Positions 1-7,402 of a stretch of DNA of 22,933 bases are shown here, in pieces (positions within the stretch are counted from its first letter, which is position 1; every line of letters starts with the position of its first letter). The notes under the pieces are model-generated. The model did no database searches. It was not told the DNA's origin and worked only from the letters and a program-made list of their open reading frames with translations. The DNA is from Actinomycetes bacterium. Lineage in GTDB: Bacteria; Actinomycetota; Acidimicrobiia; Acidimicrobiales; JAMCPL01. The stretch covers positions 1 through 22,933 of the forward strand of contig JAJZWK010000012.1 of assembly GCA_021846725.1 (NCBI GenBank), written 5' to 3'. Position numbers and translations under genes: made by a program.

Positions 1-50
1 CCGGCACGGCTACCGGCAAGCCGCCATCCTTCCTTGCCGCGGGTAAGTAG
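1..50 (+). CDS. Possible 3' end of a gene entering from the left edge
   Basis: The frame starting at base 3 is open from the window edge and reads GTATGKPPSFLAAGK before a TAG at 48-50. The stretch is richer in CpG than what follows, which would suit the tail of a coding region. Fifteen codons are too few to name a family, so this may be chance. Nothing convincing was seen between 51 and the MarR stop at 273. Confidence 0.2.
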   Translation, partial: GTATGKPPSFLAAGK

Positions 51-272
51 TACGCTGACCCATCCTCTGGTCCCCTCCACTCTTGGAGCGCGTGAATATC
101 CTCTACTCACTTGAACACAATCTTCGTGTTAGCGTAGACCCTACTGTCGACATCTTTCCCATGGCTTGTTCGATGGGGCTTGCGGTACGTGTGCTGGTCA
201 TGCTGGTGACGTTCTTACCGTTGTCACCTCAGCGATTCCGTGTGTGCTGTTCATGTCGGTATGGATGTACAT

Positions 273-824
273 TCACGTGAAAAGTCCGACATAGATGTCG
301 GCTTCATCTCCACTTGCTCGCGACATGACCGACAATGCTTTATGGAGCGCAGGCCATGTGTCTTCTGGGATCTGATCCAGCACTTTCGACAACTCGATTC
401 CTCTTGCTTCCAGTACCTGACTGACCAGTGCCGCGCCCCGTTTTGTCAAAGCCAGCCTTAGCTTCCGCCTGTCGTTCCCCACGCTGCGCTTGGCAACCAG
501 CTTTTTTGCGCATAACCTATCAATCATCCTGGTAGCTGTGGATGGATTTACGCTCAACTCCTCTGCTACCTCAGCTGAGGATAGAGGGCCGCGATGGTAA
601 AGGATAACCAGCGTCCTGTACTGCGGCAGAGTTACGTCGAAACCGGTGCTTGCAAGAGATCGAGCAGTGATGGCTACAAGCGACCTGCTGGCTTTGAGCA
701 TTGCGTCCACCATGCCCGCCCGATCCAAGGTAACCTTTTCTCGTGTCGATGTAGGCTGGTCGTTGCCGGATGCCGTGTCTTTTTGGGCAGGATGCGGATT
801 TTTGGATGCCAGTTCACCTAGCAT
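273..824 (-). CDS. MarR family transcriptional regulator
   Basis: Winged-helix DNA-binding protein of the MarR family, which usually acts as a ligand-responsive dimeric repressor. From the ATG at 824 the protein is 183 aa. A first helical segment (DAMLKASRSLVAI) is followed by the winged helix: LPQYRTLVILY, the helix-turn-helix SSAEVAEELSVNPSTATRMI with recognition helix at about residues 93-104, and the wing NDRRKLRLALT at about 117-127. A C-terminal helix for dimerisation follows. The frame stays open upstream to 887, but that stretch runs through two copies of an operator-like repeat (836-890), so a start at 824 or at the ATG at 713 (146 aa, a typical family length) is preferred. The nearest plausible target is the divergent MMPL exporter 1 kb away, or its own promoter. 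The family call is firm; the start and the target are not. Confidence 0.85.
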   Translation of the reverse strand: MLGELASKNPHPAQKDTASGNDQPTSTREKVTLDRAGMVDAMLKASRSLVAITARSLASTGFDVTLPQYRTLVILYHRGPLSSAEVAEELSVNPSTATRMIDRLCAKKLVAKRSVGNDRRKLRLALTKRGAALVSQVLEARGIELSKVLDQIPEDTWPALHKALSVMSRASGDEADIYVGLFT

Positions 825-835
825 ATACAGTCCTA

Positions 836-890
836 AAGTGTTCCTGGGCACATAAGTATCCCCGGATGCATAAGTGTTCCTGGGCACATA
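836..890. promoter_or_regulatory. Tandem operator-like repeat upstream of the MarR gene
   Basis: A 19-bp sequence, AAGTGTTCCTGGGCACATA, occurs at 836-854 and identically at 872-890, a 36-bp period. Read on the minus strand its core is the imperfect palindrome TGTGCC-CA-GGAACA (five of six arm positions match). Its place just upstream of the chosen MarR start suits autoregulation. This is inferred from position and symmetry only. Confidence 0.5.
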
Positions 891-1387
891 TGGTCACAAG
901 GTACGCAGAGCAATCATAATAACGTAACAGCCTATATTGCATAATACAATTATTGCATACTGCACGAATACTGGCAAGTTGGCGCTTTGACGGATAGCTA
1001 CAATTACCTTGACCAAATGGCGCGCCCACAAGCCCCTGACTTTAGCCATGGGAAGGATGTCAAATGAACAGTTTTCCAGCGACGCGGATAGGATACTTAT
1101 TTCATGCTGGTGAGACCGGATGCAGCGGTAATGCTACAGTGCGTTGCAAAAATGGTGCCCTTCATAGATGAACGCCGATTACGTTAACGGACGGCGGCAA
1201 CGTTCAGCGCGCACGAGGATGAGTGTAGCTACCGTAGACATGTGTGGGTCTAGACTGAAAAAATCACACTGGCAGACTGGATCACTGGGATGGTACTGGG
1301 ATGGAGGATGTGGTAAGCTGATGAGTATATTGGTAGCTATGTCGACACTCCGGCTGCAACGCATGCATATCTTACGGGTAGTCCTTC

Positions 1388-1463
1388 GGCTTTCTGGACA
1401 TCCACCCAGGTATAACAAGTCATGGAGTTGACTCTAACACCCAGAAAGCCATTGCTTTTTTTT
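1388..1463 (+). terminator. Terminator-like stem with T-run
   Basis: GGCTTTCTGG at 1388-1397 is perfectly complementary to CCAGAAAGCC at 1441-1450 and is followed by eight T at 1456-1463. The 43-base loop is long for a factor-independent terminator, so this could instead be the 3' end of a structured RNA. No gene on the + strand upstream clearly needs it. Confidence 0.35.
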
Positions 1464-1535
1464 AACAAGTCACGCTCCTGGGTCAGTCGTTTTATGCAGT
1501 CAACTTACAAATAGCACATCTCTAAACGTACTACA

Positions 1536-1602
1536 AGGGATATGGCATGGCAAATAATATGCAATTAACTATATGTAAAAACAGACTACAGCCATATGCC
1601 CT
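1536..1602. repeat. Short inverted-repeat element
   Basis: AGGGATATGGC at 1536-1546 faces GCCATATGCCCT at 1591-1602, inverted copies differing by one base insertion. The right arm overlaps a second perfect hairpin, ACAGCCAT at 1588-1595 with ATGGCTGT at 1609-1616. The outer arms resemble those of the element at 9026-9100. It may be a small mobile hairpin or simply regulatory structure. Confidence 0.3.
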
Positions 1603-1851
1603 ATACCAATGGCTGTCTTAAAATAGTACTATTGACTACTCAATTAGTAATTAGCACATGAAGTGCTGATATGACTATTCTCCATAGGTGAGATATGCTA
1701 TCAGAGGCAACGATGGCAACGACGCTTCAAATATCTGGTGCATCCAGTTGGGCTAACTTCAGCGTGATGCCCCTCAGCATGATGCCGCACGACAAAAGGC
1801 AGTTGAAGTTAGTTATTAATTATAGGAAACAATGAGAAGGTAACGGTTAGA

Positions 1852-4257
1852 TTGAAAACATTTTTCTCCGCTCTTGGCAGGTTCTCGGTACGATGGAGGT
1901 ACGCGATACTGGCAGCCTGGATAATAGCAACTATCGCTATTACAGCACTCCTGCCTGGAATAAGCAGTGCTGTCCAACAAAATGATCAGAAATTTCTACC
2001 AGCTAATTCTCCCAGTGTCATAGCGGCCAACCTGGCTCAGCCCTTACAGCCTGCAAATGTCACCAGGCTTATTATTGTAGCGTATCGAAACAACAGCCCC
2101 CTCACTACTGCTGACATGCGGGCAATCTCCGACATTGAAGCGGCTGCACGATCGGTAAAAAGTACGCTTCTCGTACGGCAAACCTCTATCTCGCGCAATG
2201 GTCGTGCAGATGAGATAATGGTGGCGTCCAGCATACAAAAGCTGAATGAGTACCCTCTGCGATCATATGTAGGCAATCTGTCGAACGCCATACACTCAGT
2301 CAAAGTACCACCAGGTCTCAATGTCCATCTAGCAGGCCCGGTTGCAAGCCAAGTAGCCAACCTAAACCGCAACAAAGGTACATCGGGGCGTATGCAAGAT
2401 TTTGCCGCGCTGTTCATCATCATACTGTTGATACTAATTTTTCGAGCTCCATTGGCTCCCCTCCTCGCATTGCTACCGGCATTTTTGGTGGTACAAATAT
2501 CAGGTCCACTGATAGCAGAGGTGGCAAAGACGGGAGTACCGGTTTCGGTGATTACACAGTTTATGCTCATAGTAATCATACTGGGTGCGGGAACAGACTA
2601 CGGCCTTTTCCTGGTGTTCAGAGTGCGCGAGAACCTCAAGAATGGAGAGGAACCAAAAAAGGCTGTAGCACTGGCAGTGAGCCGAGTGGGAGAATCGATT
2701 ACATTCTCAGCGGCTACGGTAATAGTGGCCCTAGCCAGTCTCAGCCTGGCGGCATTTGGTATGTATCAGAGCTTGGGAATACCCATCGCAATAGGAGTAC
2801 TAGTGATGCTTCTTGCCGGATTGACACTCCAGCCTGCTCTACTTGCAATTTTTGGACGTGCAGCTTTCTGGCCAAGCAAGACACAGCCAATCACTGCTGA
2901 CACAATTCACTCGACAAAAGTCACAAAAGCTAGCCAAAATGGTGGTACCCAAAGGATCATACACAAGCCAGGAGTATGGGGACGGGTAGCTGCTCGGCTT
3001 ATACAGCACCCTGTGGAGACTCTGACTGCCGGAATAGTTATATTCGCTGTACTGGCTGCCTTTTCGACAGGGAACAAGCCCGCAGGATTTATCAGCGGAA
3101 CATCGGCACCATCTGGAACCGGGGCAGCAATGGGAAATGCCGCCCTAGCAGCCAACTTTCCAAAGGCAGCAGCCAATCCAACAGATATAATTGCACGCTT
3201 TGACAGACCCATCTGGGAGAACGCCACATCTCTTGCACACTTTGAAACGATATTATCACACTCACACCTTTTTACATCCATGATAGGACCTCTCAATCCG
3301 AATGGGACTCAGCTATCGGCAAGCGAATTAGTCAAACTGCACGCAGCACTAGGTAGCCCTCAGCAGTTATTCCTATCGCACACTACTATACCCCCTGGGT
3401 TCACGCATGCAGAAATTCAAGCATATATGGCGACTGCATCACTGGTCAGTACGGGAGGACACACTGTAGCACTTGAATCCAGCCTGGCAGCGGGAAACCC
3501 CTCCAGTACAACTGCCATGCAAGCCACTCCGGCAATACGCTCAGAAGTAGCTGCTGCTGCGCGATCTGCTGGAATACGGCAATACGGCGTTGCTGGCGAA
3601 GCGGCGGCGGCATACGATGTAAGTTCTACTGCAGGAAATGACCTGATACATATATTACCTCTCGTAGTACTGGTAATTGGTCTATTACTGATCCTATTAT
3701 TGCGGAGCTTGATTGCCCCCCTATATCTAATTGCCAGTGTCGTACTATCCTATCTTGCTGCACTAGGATTATCCGTCATAATATTCATGTTTATCCAGGG
3801 AAATCAAGGTTTGGTGTTCTTCCTACCGTTCATGCTATTCCTGTTCATTCTGGCACTTGGAGAAGATTACAACATCCTAGTCATGACCCGTATACGAGAA
3901 GAGGCAGCTCACCTACCGCTCAAGCAAGCGGTAACCAAAGCAATTGAGCGTACAGGCACTACTGTAACTTCCGCGGGGCTTGTCCTAGCAGGCACCTTCG
4001 TAGTATTTGCTGTAATAGGTGGTAGCTCCTCTGATGGAAGTCAGATAGTCGAAATGGGGCTGGGACTAGCCATGGGCATACTGATGGACACATTTCTTGT
4101 CCGAACTCTTCTAGTCCCCTCTACCGTGGTGTTGCTAGGAAAATGGAACTGGTGGCCGTCCAAGCACGGAGAGGAACATTGGGACGATGACGACGACAAC
4201 ATAGAGACTACGCAGCTACCTCAGGACATAAAGGAAGAACAGGTAAGTTCTCACTAG
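1852..4257 (+). CDS. MMPL/RND family transporter
   Basis: Large inner-membrane exporter of the MMPL branch of the RND superfamily, driven by the proton gradient. These proteins export lipids or small hydrophobic compounds; the substrate here is unknown. The 801 aa show the duplicated family layout. TM1 is at about 17-36, then comes an extracytoplasmic domain to about 182, then a membrane block (about 183-335) with the motif GAGTDY at 245-250. A second TM (about 388-404), a second extracytoplasmic domain and a second membrane block (about 598-765) with ALGEDY at 668-673 follow. The two DY pairs are the expected proton-relay positions. The C-terminus is strongly acidic (five Asp near 778-782). 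The start is a TTG at 1852 with GAGAAGG at 1834-1840, 11 nt upstream; an ATG at 1832 stops after three codons. The MarR gene on the opposite strand may control it. The family is certain; the substrate is not. Confidence 0.93.
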   Translation: MKTFFSALGRFSVRWRYAILAAWIIATIAITALLPGISSAVQQNDQKFLPANSPSVIAANLAQPLQPANVTRLIIVAYRNNSPLTTADMRAISDIEAAARSVKSTLLVRQTSISRNGRADEIMVASSIQKLNEYPLRSYVGNLSNAIHSVKVPPGLNVHLAGPVASQVANLNRNKGTSGRMQDFAALFIIILLILIFRAPLAPLLALLPAFLVVQISGPLIAEVAKTGVPVSVITQFMLIVIILGAGTDYGLFLVFRVRENLKNGEEPKKAVALAVSRVGESITFSAATVIVALASLSLAAFGMYQSLGIPIAIGVLVMLLAGLTLQPALLAIFGRAAFWPSKTQPITADTIHSTKVTKASQNGGTQRIIHKPGVWGRVAARLIQHPVETLTAGIVIFAVLAAFSTGNKPAGFISGTSAPSGTGAAMGNAALAANFPKAAANPTDIIARFDRPIWENATSLAHFETILSHSHLFTSMIGPLNPNGTQLSASELVKLHAALGSPQQLFLSHTTIPPGFTHAEIQAYMATASLVSTGGHTVALESSLAAGNPSSTTAMQATPAIRSEVAAAARSAGIRQYGVAGEAAAAYDVSSTAGNDLIHILPLVVLVIGLLLILLLRSLIAPLYLIASVVLSYLAALGLSVIIFMFIQGNQGLVFFLPFMLFLFILALGEDYNILVMTRIREEAAHLPLKQAVTKAIERTGTTVTSAGLVLAGTFVVFAVIGGSSSDGSQIVEMGLGLAMGILMDTFLVRTLLVPSTVVLLGKWNWWPSKHGEEHWDDDDDNIETTQLPQDIKEEQVSSH

Positions 4258-4304
4258 TGCAGTGAATATAAATAGCGTGAAGTTATCCGGCTAGTCAGGG
4301 GAAC

Positions 4305-4418
4305 CATCTGGCAAGGCGAAGACGGGCGAAGACGAAGGTGTAGCCTTTGTTCAGGAATACCTGCCTATGCTATTAGCTAGGTGTGTCATCTGGCAAGACC
4401 GAAGACGAAGGTGTAGCC
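4305..4418. repeat. Imperfect direct repeat in the gap between convergent genes
   Basis: CATCTGGCAAG occurs at 4305-4315 and 4387-4397, each followed by CGAAGACGAAGGTGTAGCC at 4327-4345 and 4400-4418. The first copy has extra bases between its parts (GCGAAGACG-like), as if a short piece had duplicated again. A degenerate third start, GCCATCTAGCC, lies near 4454. The repeat sits between the converging ends of the MMPL and serC genes, where no clear terminator was found. Confidence 0.6.
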
Positions 4419-4499
4419 AGTAGCTGCACCAAGGATGAGAACGCCGTCAGGAGCGCCATCTAGCCGACGGGAACCCACGATTATTTGTGTGTCTCTACA

Positions 4500-5606
4500 C
4501 TAGTGCTGTAGGGCGCCGACGACATACCCTATGCTGGAGCACAAAGACGCTATCTCTTCTGGATCCACACTCGGAAACATGCCTACACGTAACTGATTGC
4601 GACCAAGCTTTCTGTACGGCTCTGTGTCTACAATACCATTTGCTCGTAACGTCTTAGCGACCTCGGCCGCATCTACCGAGTCCACAAAATCGATAGTGGC
4701 AACGACATGGCTACGATGGGCTGGATTTTCGACATATGGTCTTGCGTATCCAGAACTTTCTGCCCATGAATATATTATTTCTGCAGAACGATCACACCGT
4801 GATGCGGACCATTCCAAACCTCCGCCAGATAACATCCAATCAATCTGGTTTGCCAACATGTGGAGAGTTGCCAATGCCGGAGTATTGTAAGTCTGATCCA
4901 GTCTGGAGTTTTCCAGTGCAATTTTAAGGTCAAGAAAAGCAGGTGTCCATCGAGTCATATTCTCTATGCGGTCAACAGCTGCAGGGCTCATAAGAGCTAT
5001 CCACAATCCCCCATCCGAGGCAAAGCATTTCTGTGGTGCAAAGTAGTACACATCGAACTCAGAGGCATCTACCCTGAGACCACCGGCTGCCGATGTTGCA
5101 TCCACCAGAACAAGTGCTTCACTTCGACCACCTGGCCTTGCTATATCCATCGCAACACCAGTAGAGGTCTCGTTATGAGTAAGACAATACGCATCGATAC
5201 TGGGATTAAATATCGGATCAGGATGACTACCGTATGCGGATTCAATCACCTCAGGGTCTCCTATATGAGGAGCTGACTTTGCAGCTTTGGCAAATTTGGA
5301 TGAAAATTCTCCAAATACAAGATGCTGGCTACGCTCCTTAATCAGGCCGAATGTAGCAGCATCCCAGAAACAGGTCGATCCACCATTGCCCAGCACAACT
5401 TCGTAACCATCAGGAAGTGAAAATAGCGTACTAAGACCTTCACGTATATGTCCGACTACCGACTTTACTGTAGGCTGACGATGACTGGTCCCCATATAAA
5501 GAGGAGCATCTATTGCAAGGGATTCTATCTGTTCGGGGCGTACACGCGAAGGGCCGCAGCCAAATCGACCGTCACGGGGCTTTAATTCATCAGGAATAAC
5601 TATCAT
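4500..5606 (-). CDS. serC: Phosphoserine aminotransferase
   Basis: PLP enzyme of the cytoplasmic serine pathway: 3-phosphohydroxypyruvate + glutamate gives 3-phosphoserine + 2-oxoglutarate. It matches the actinobacterial type of SerC. The N-terminal signature is LKPRDGRFGCGPSRVRPEQ. VLVDATSAAGGLRVD precedes the PLP-binding lysine in FAPQKCFASDGGLW (Lys193 from the chosen start), and GNGGSTCFWD forms part of the cofactor pocket. The frame is open to 5657, but the family begins a few residues before LKPRDG, so the ATG at 5606 is chosen, giving 368 aa, close to the family length. No good ribosome site precedes it. It diverges from the aminotransferase at 5866, sharing a palindrome-rich region. 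Its product pathway feeds serine to GlyA, encoded further along this window. Confidence 0.93.
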   Translation of the reverse strand: MIVIPDELKPRDGRFGCGPSRVRPEQIESLAIDAPLYMGTSHRQPTVKSVVGHIREGLSTLFSLPDGYEVVLGNGGSTCFWDAATFGLIKERSQHLVFGEFSSKFAKAAKSAPHIGDPEVIESAYGSHPDPIFNPSIDAYCLTHNETSTGVAMDIARPGGRSEALVLVDATSAAGGLRVDASEFDVYYFAPQKCFASDGGLWIALMSPAAVDRIENMTRWTPAFLDLKIALENSRLDQTYNTPALATLHMLANQIDWMLSGGGLEWSASRCDRSAEIIYSWAESSGYARPYVENPAHRSHVVATIDFVDSVDAAEVAKTLRANGIVDTEPYRKLGRNQLRVGMFPSVDPEEIASLCSSIGYVVGALQH

Positions 5607-5701
5607 ATTCCCAGTGTCGCGCATCCGGAGAAGTATGTAAAATCTACACTGAAACACACCTCATTGCGTGGTACATAGGGCATAAATTAAATATATCAAA
5701 A

Positions 5702-5844
5702 CGAGATATATCTCGAACAAGATAGCCTAGATGCTAGTTCCTATTAAACTGACCACTGATACATCAGGGCACGGACCACTGATACATCAGGGAACTGACC
5801 TGCAAGTCTATAGTAGAAACAGCTATCTGAACAGACCATGGTCT
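5702..5844. promoter_or_regulatory. Palindrome cluster between divergent serC and aminotransferase genes
   Basis: Three kinds of symmetric site lie here. CGAGATATATCTCG at 5702-5715 is a perfect 14-bp palindrome. GACCACTGATACATCAGGG occurs at 5751-5769 and again at 5774-5792, and each copy contains the inverted repeat CTGAT-AC-ATCAG. AGACCATGGTCT at 5833-5844 is a perfect 12-bp palindrome, placed about where the -35 of the aminotransferase promoter would lie. The pattern suggests binding of one or more regulators to both genes; the regulator is unknown. Confidence 0.5.
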
Positions 5845-5853
5845 CAAGGTAAG

Positions 5854-5868
5854 TAGTATAGTACTATG
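5854..5868 (+). promoter_or_regulatory. Leaderless-type -10 of the aminotransferase gene
   Basis: TAGTAT at 5854-5859 ends six bases before the ATG at 5866, the spacing expected if transcription begins at the start codon. There is no recognisable -35. The only purine-rich alternative, AAGG about 5847-5850, is too far upstream to be a good ribosome site. Confidence 0.45.
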
Positions 5869-7071
5869 CAAACTTGGATATCACAGAGAGTCAGTACACT
5901 GGAACCGTCTCCCACCTTGGCCGTAGATGCAAAGGCTAAGGCAATGCGTGCGGCAGGAGAAGACGTCATAGGATTTGGTGCAGGTGAACCAGACTTCCCC
6001 ACCCCGGCTCACATAGTAGAAGCTGCTAGACAGGCAGCCCTGGACCCCACCACACATAAATACTCACCTTCCGCAGGACTTCCAGATCTACGAGATGCTA
6101 TAGCAGAAAAGACAAGTACCGACCTGCCTATAACGTTTGAAGCGTCACAGGTCATGGTCACCAATGGCGCAAAACAAGCGGTCTTCAATACATTGGCTAG
6201 CATTGTAGACCCGGGAGATGAGGTAATCTACGCCACGCCAGTCTGGAGCACCTATACTGAGGTGATCAAGTTAGTAGAGGGTGTTCCTGTCCCAGTCAGG
6301 ACGACCCAGGAAAATAATTTTCACCTGCGCGCGGAGGATATAGAGAGGGTGATAACTGATCATACAAAAGCATTGCTGATAGTGTCACCCTCCAATCCGA
6401 CAGGAGCTGTATTGGACGAACAAGAGTTGAGTGAGATTGCCCAGCTTGCGCTGGATAAGAACATTATGATCATTACCGATGAAATATACGAGCACCTCGT
6501 ATACGAAGGTAACAACTTCACATCCATCATAAAAGCAAACCCATCCATTGCTGAACAAACCATTATAATAAATGGAGTATCCAAATCGTTTGCCATGACA
6601 GGATGGAGGGTAGGCTGGATGGTTGGTCCACAGGAGATTATCAAAGCAGCCACCGACCTCCAATCACAGACCACTTCTAACGTAGCTAATATCGCTCAAC
6701 GAGCTGCACTGGCAGCATTGCAGGGTGGAACCAGTTGTGTAGAAGAGATGCGGGCAGTTTTCGAAAAAAGACGAGAAATAATTTATGGAAAACTATCACT
6801 AATGCCTGGCGTAACAATTACAGCACCAGAAGGAGCATTTTACGCGTTCCCGAACGTATCCGGACTAATCGGCAGGAAAATACACGGAGGTACTCTCACC
6901 GATACTACGCAACTAGCGCAGGTAGCACTTGAAACAGCAAAAGTTGCCGTAGTTCCTGGCGAAGCCTTTGAGGCACCAGGGTATCTGCGCCTATCATATG
7001 CGCTCTCTGACGAGATGCTAAATGAGGGGCTGGACAGGCTACACAAATTCTTCTCCTCGGCAGCAGGATAG
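5866..7071 (+). CDS. aspC: Aspartate-type aminotransferase, class I
   Basis: PLP aminotransferase of fold type I, most like bacterial aspartate aminotransferases (aspartate + 2-oxoglutarate gives oxaloacetate + glutamate). The 401 aa begin with SPTLAVDAKAKAMRAAGEDV, a hallmark of this subgroup, and continue with GFGAGEPDFPTP (substrate loop), the YSPSAGLPDLR motif and VTNGAKQA. SPSNPTG holds Asn177, Asp205 lies in IITDEIYEHL, and the PLP lysine is Lys240 in NGVSKSFAMTGWRVGW. The carboxylate-binding arginine is expected in the C-terminal YLRLSYA. Length and order are normal. The start codon has a -10 six bases upstream, so the mRNA may be leaderless. It could also act on other amino acids such as prephenate or alanine; the exact substrate is inferred from family resemblance. 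Confidence 0.9.
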   Translation: MQTWISQRVSTLEPSPTLAVDAKAKAMRAAGEDVIGFGAGEPDFPTPAHIVEAARQAALDPTTHKYSPSAGLPDLRDAIAEKTSTDLPITFEASQVMVTNGAKQAVFNTLASIVDPGDEVIYATPVWSTYTEVIKLVEGVPVPVRTTQENNFHLRAEDIERVITDHTKALLIVSPSNPTGAVLDEQELSEIAQLALDKNIMIITDEIYEHLVYEGNNFTSIIKANPSIAEQTIIINGVSKSFAMTGWRVGWMVGPQEIIKAATDLQSQTTSNVANIAQRAALAALQGGTSCVEEMRAVFEKRREIIYGKLSLMPGVTITAPEGAFYAFPNVSGLIGRKIHGGTLTDTTQLAQVALETAKVAVVPGEAFEAPGYLRLSYALSDEMLNEGLDRLHKFFSSAAG

Positions 7072-7402
7072 CGGCAGCAGTATAGCCACCGTATATCAAT
7101 TGACATCCTCCTCCATAACTAAAGCCAGGTGCTTGCGAGGCGTGTCCGGTCATCTTCACAGTTAAAATCCAGGTCTGGTATTCGGCGTTTGGCTAATTCC
7201 TCGACGGACTATACTTAGGTGTCCGGTGGTTTTCTCAATATACCACAGAAAGGATACCACGAAAAGGTGTCTTTTTGCGAGCCACTTACCAGCACGTCCT
7301 CACTCTGTGCGTGAGCAGATTCTGAATACGTTTTGCACCCAGCCACCTAACGACTTTATACGAATTAAAATTAATATATAGGGGAGTTGGATATTGCTTC
7401 TC
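7072..7402. other. Gap between convergent genes, with terminator candidate
   Basis: About 330 bases between the ends of the aminotransferase and the monooxygenase genes. Apart from the terminator candidate at 7249-7276 it shows only a small CTCAC/GTGAG hairpin near 7299-7315 and an AT-rich tract near 7357-7380. No coding signal was seen. Confidence 0.5.
7249..7276 (+). terminator. Probable terminator after the aminotransferase gene
   Basis: GATACC (7253-7258) pairs with GGTGTC (7266-7271), with one G-U pair, over a seven-base loop, followed by five T (7272-7276). The A-run before the stem extends the pairing into the T-run. The stem is short and weak, so confidence is moderate. Confidence 0.4.

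Larger units (their letters stand above)
891..1851. other. Long intergenic region without a convincing gene
   Basis: About 960 bases between the MarR gene and the MMPL exporter. Small open frames here (for example 87 codons at 1168-1431) have no recognisable motif, and I see no ribosome site to support them. The region becomes AT-rich after about 1480. It holds a terminator-like stem (1388-1463), an inverted-repeat element (1536-1602) containing an 8+8 bp hairpin, and the partly repeated CAGCRTGATGCC near 1761-1785. It presumably also holds the exporter promoter, for which I could not fix a clear -10 and -35. Confidence 0.5.

Noticed and set aside
1168..1431. 87-codon open frame in the gap before the MMPL gene
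   Set aside because: No ribosome site seen, no motif, and its end falls inside the terminator-like stem; an antisense frame of similar length exists.
2037..2579. 180-codon open frame on the minus strand
   Set aside because: Antisense to the MMPL gene, Arg- and Ser-rich shadow without family features.
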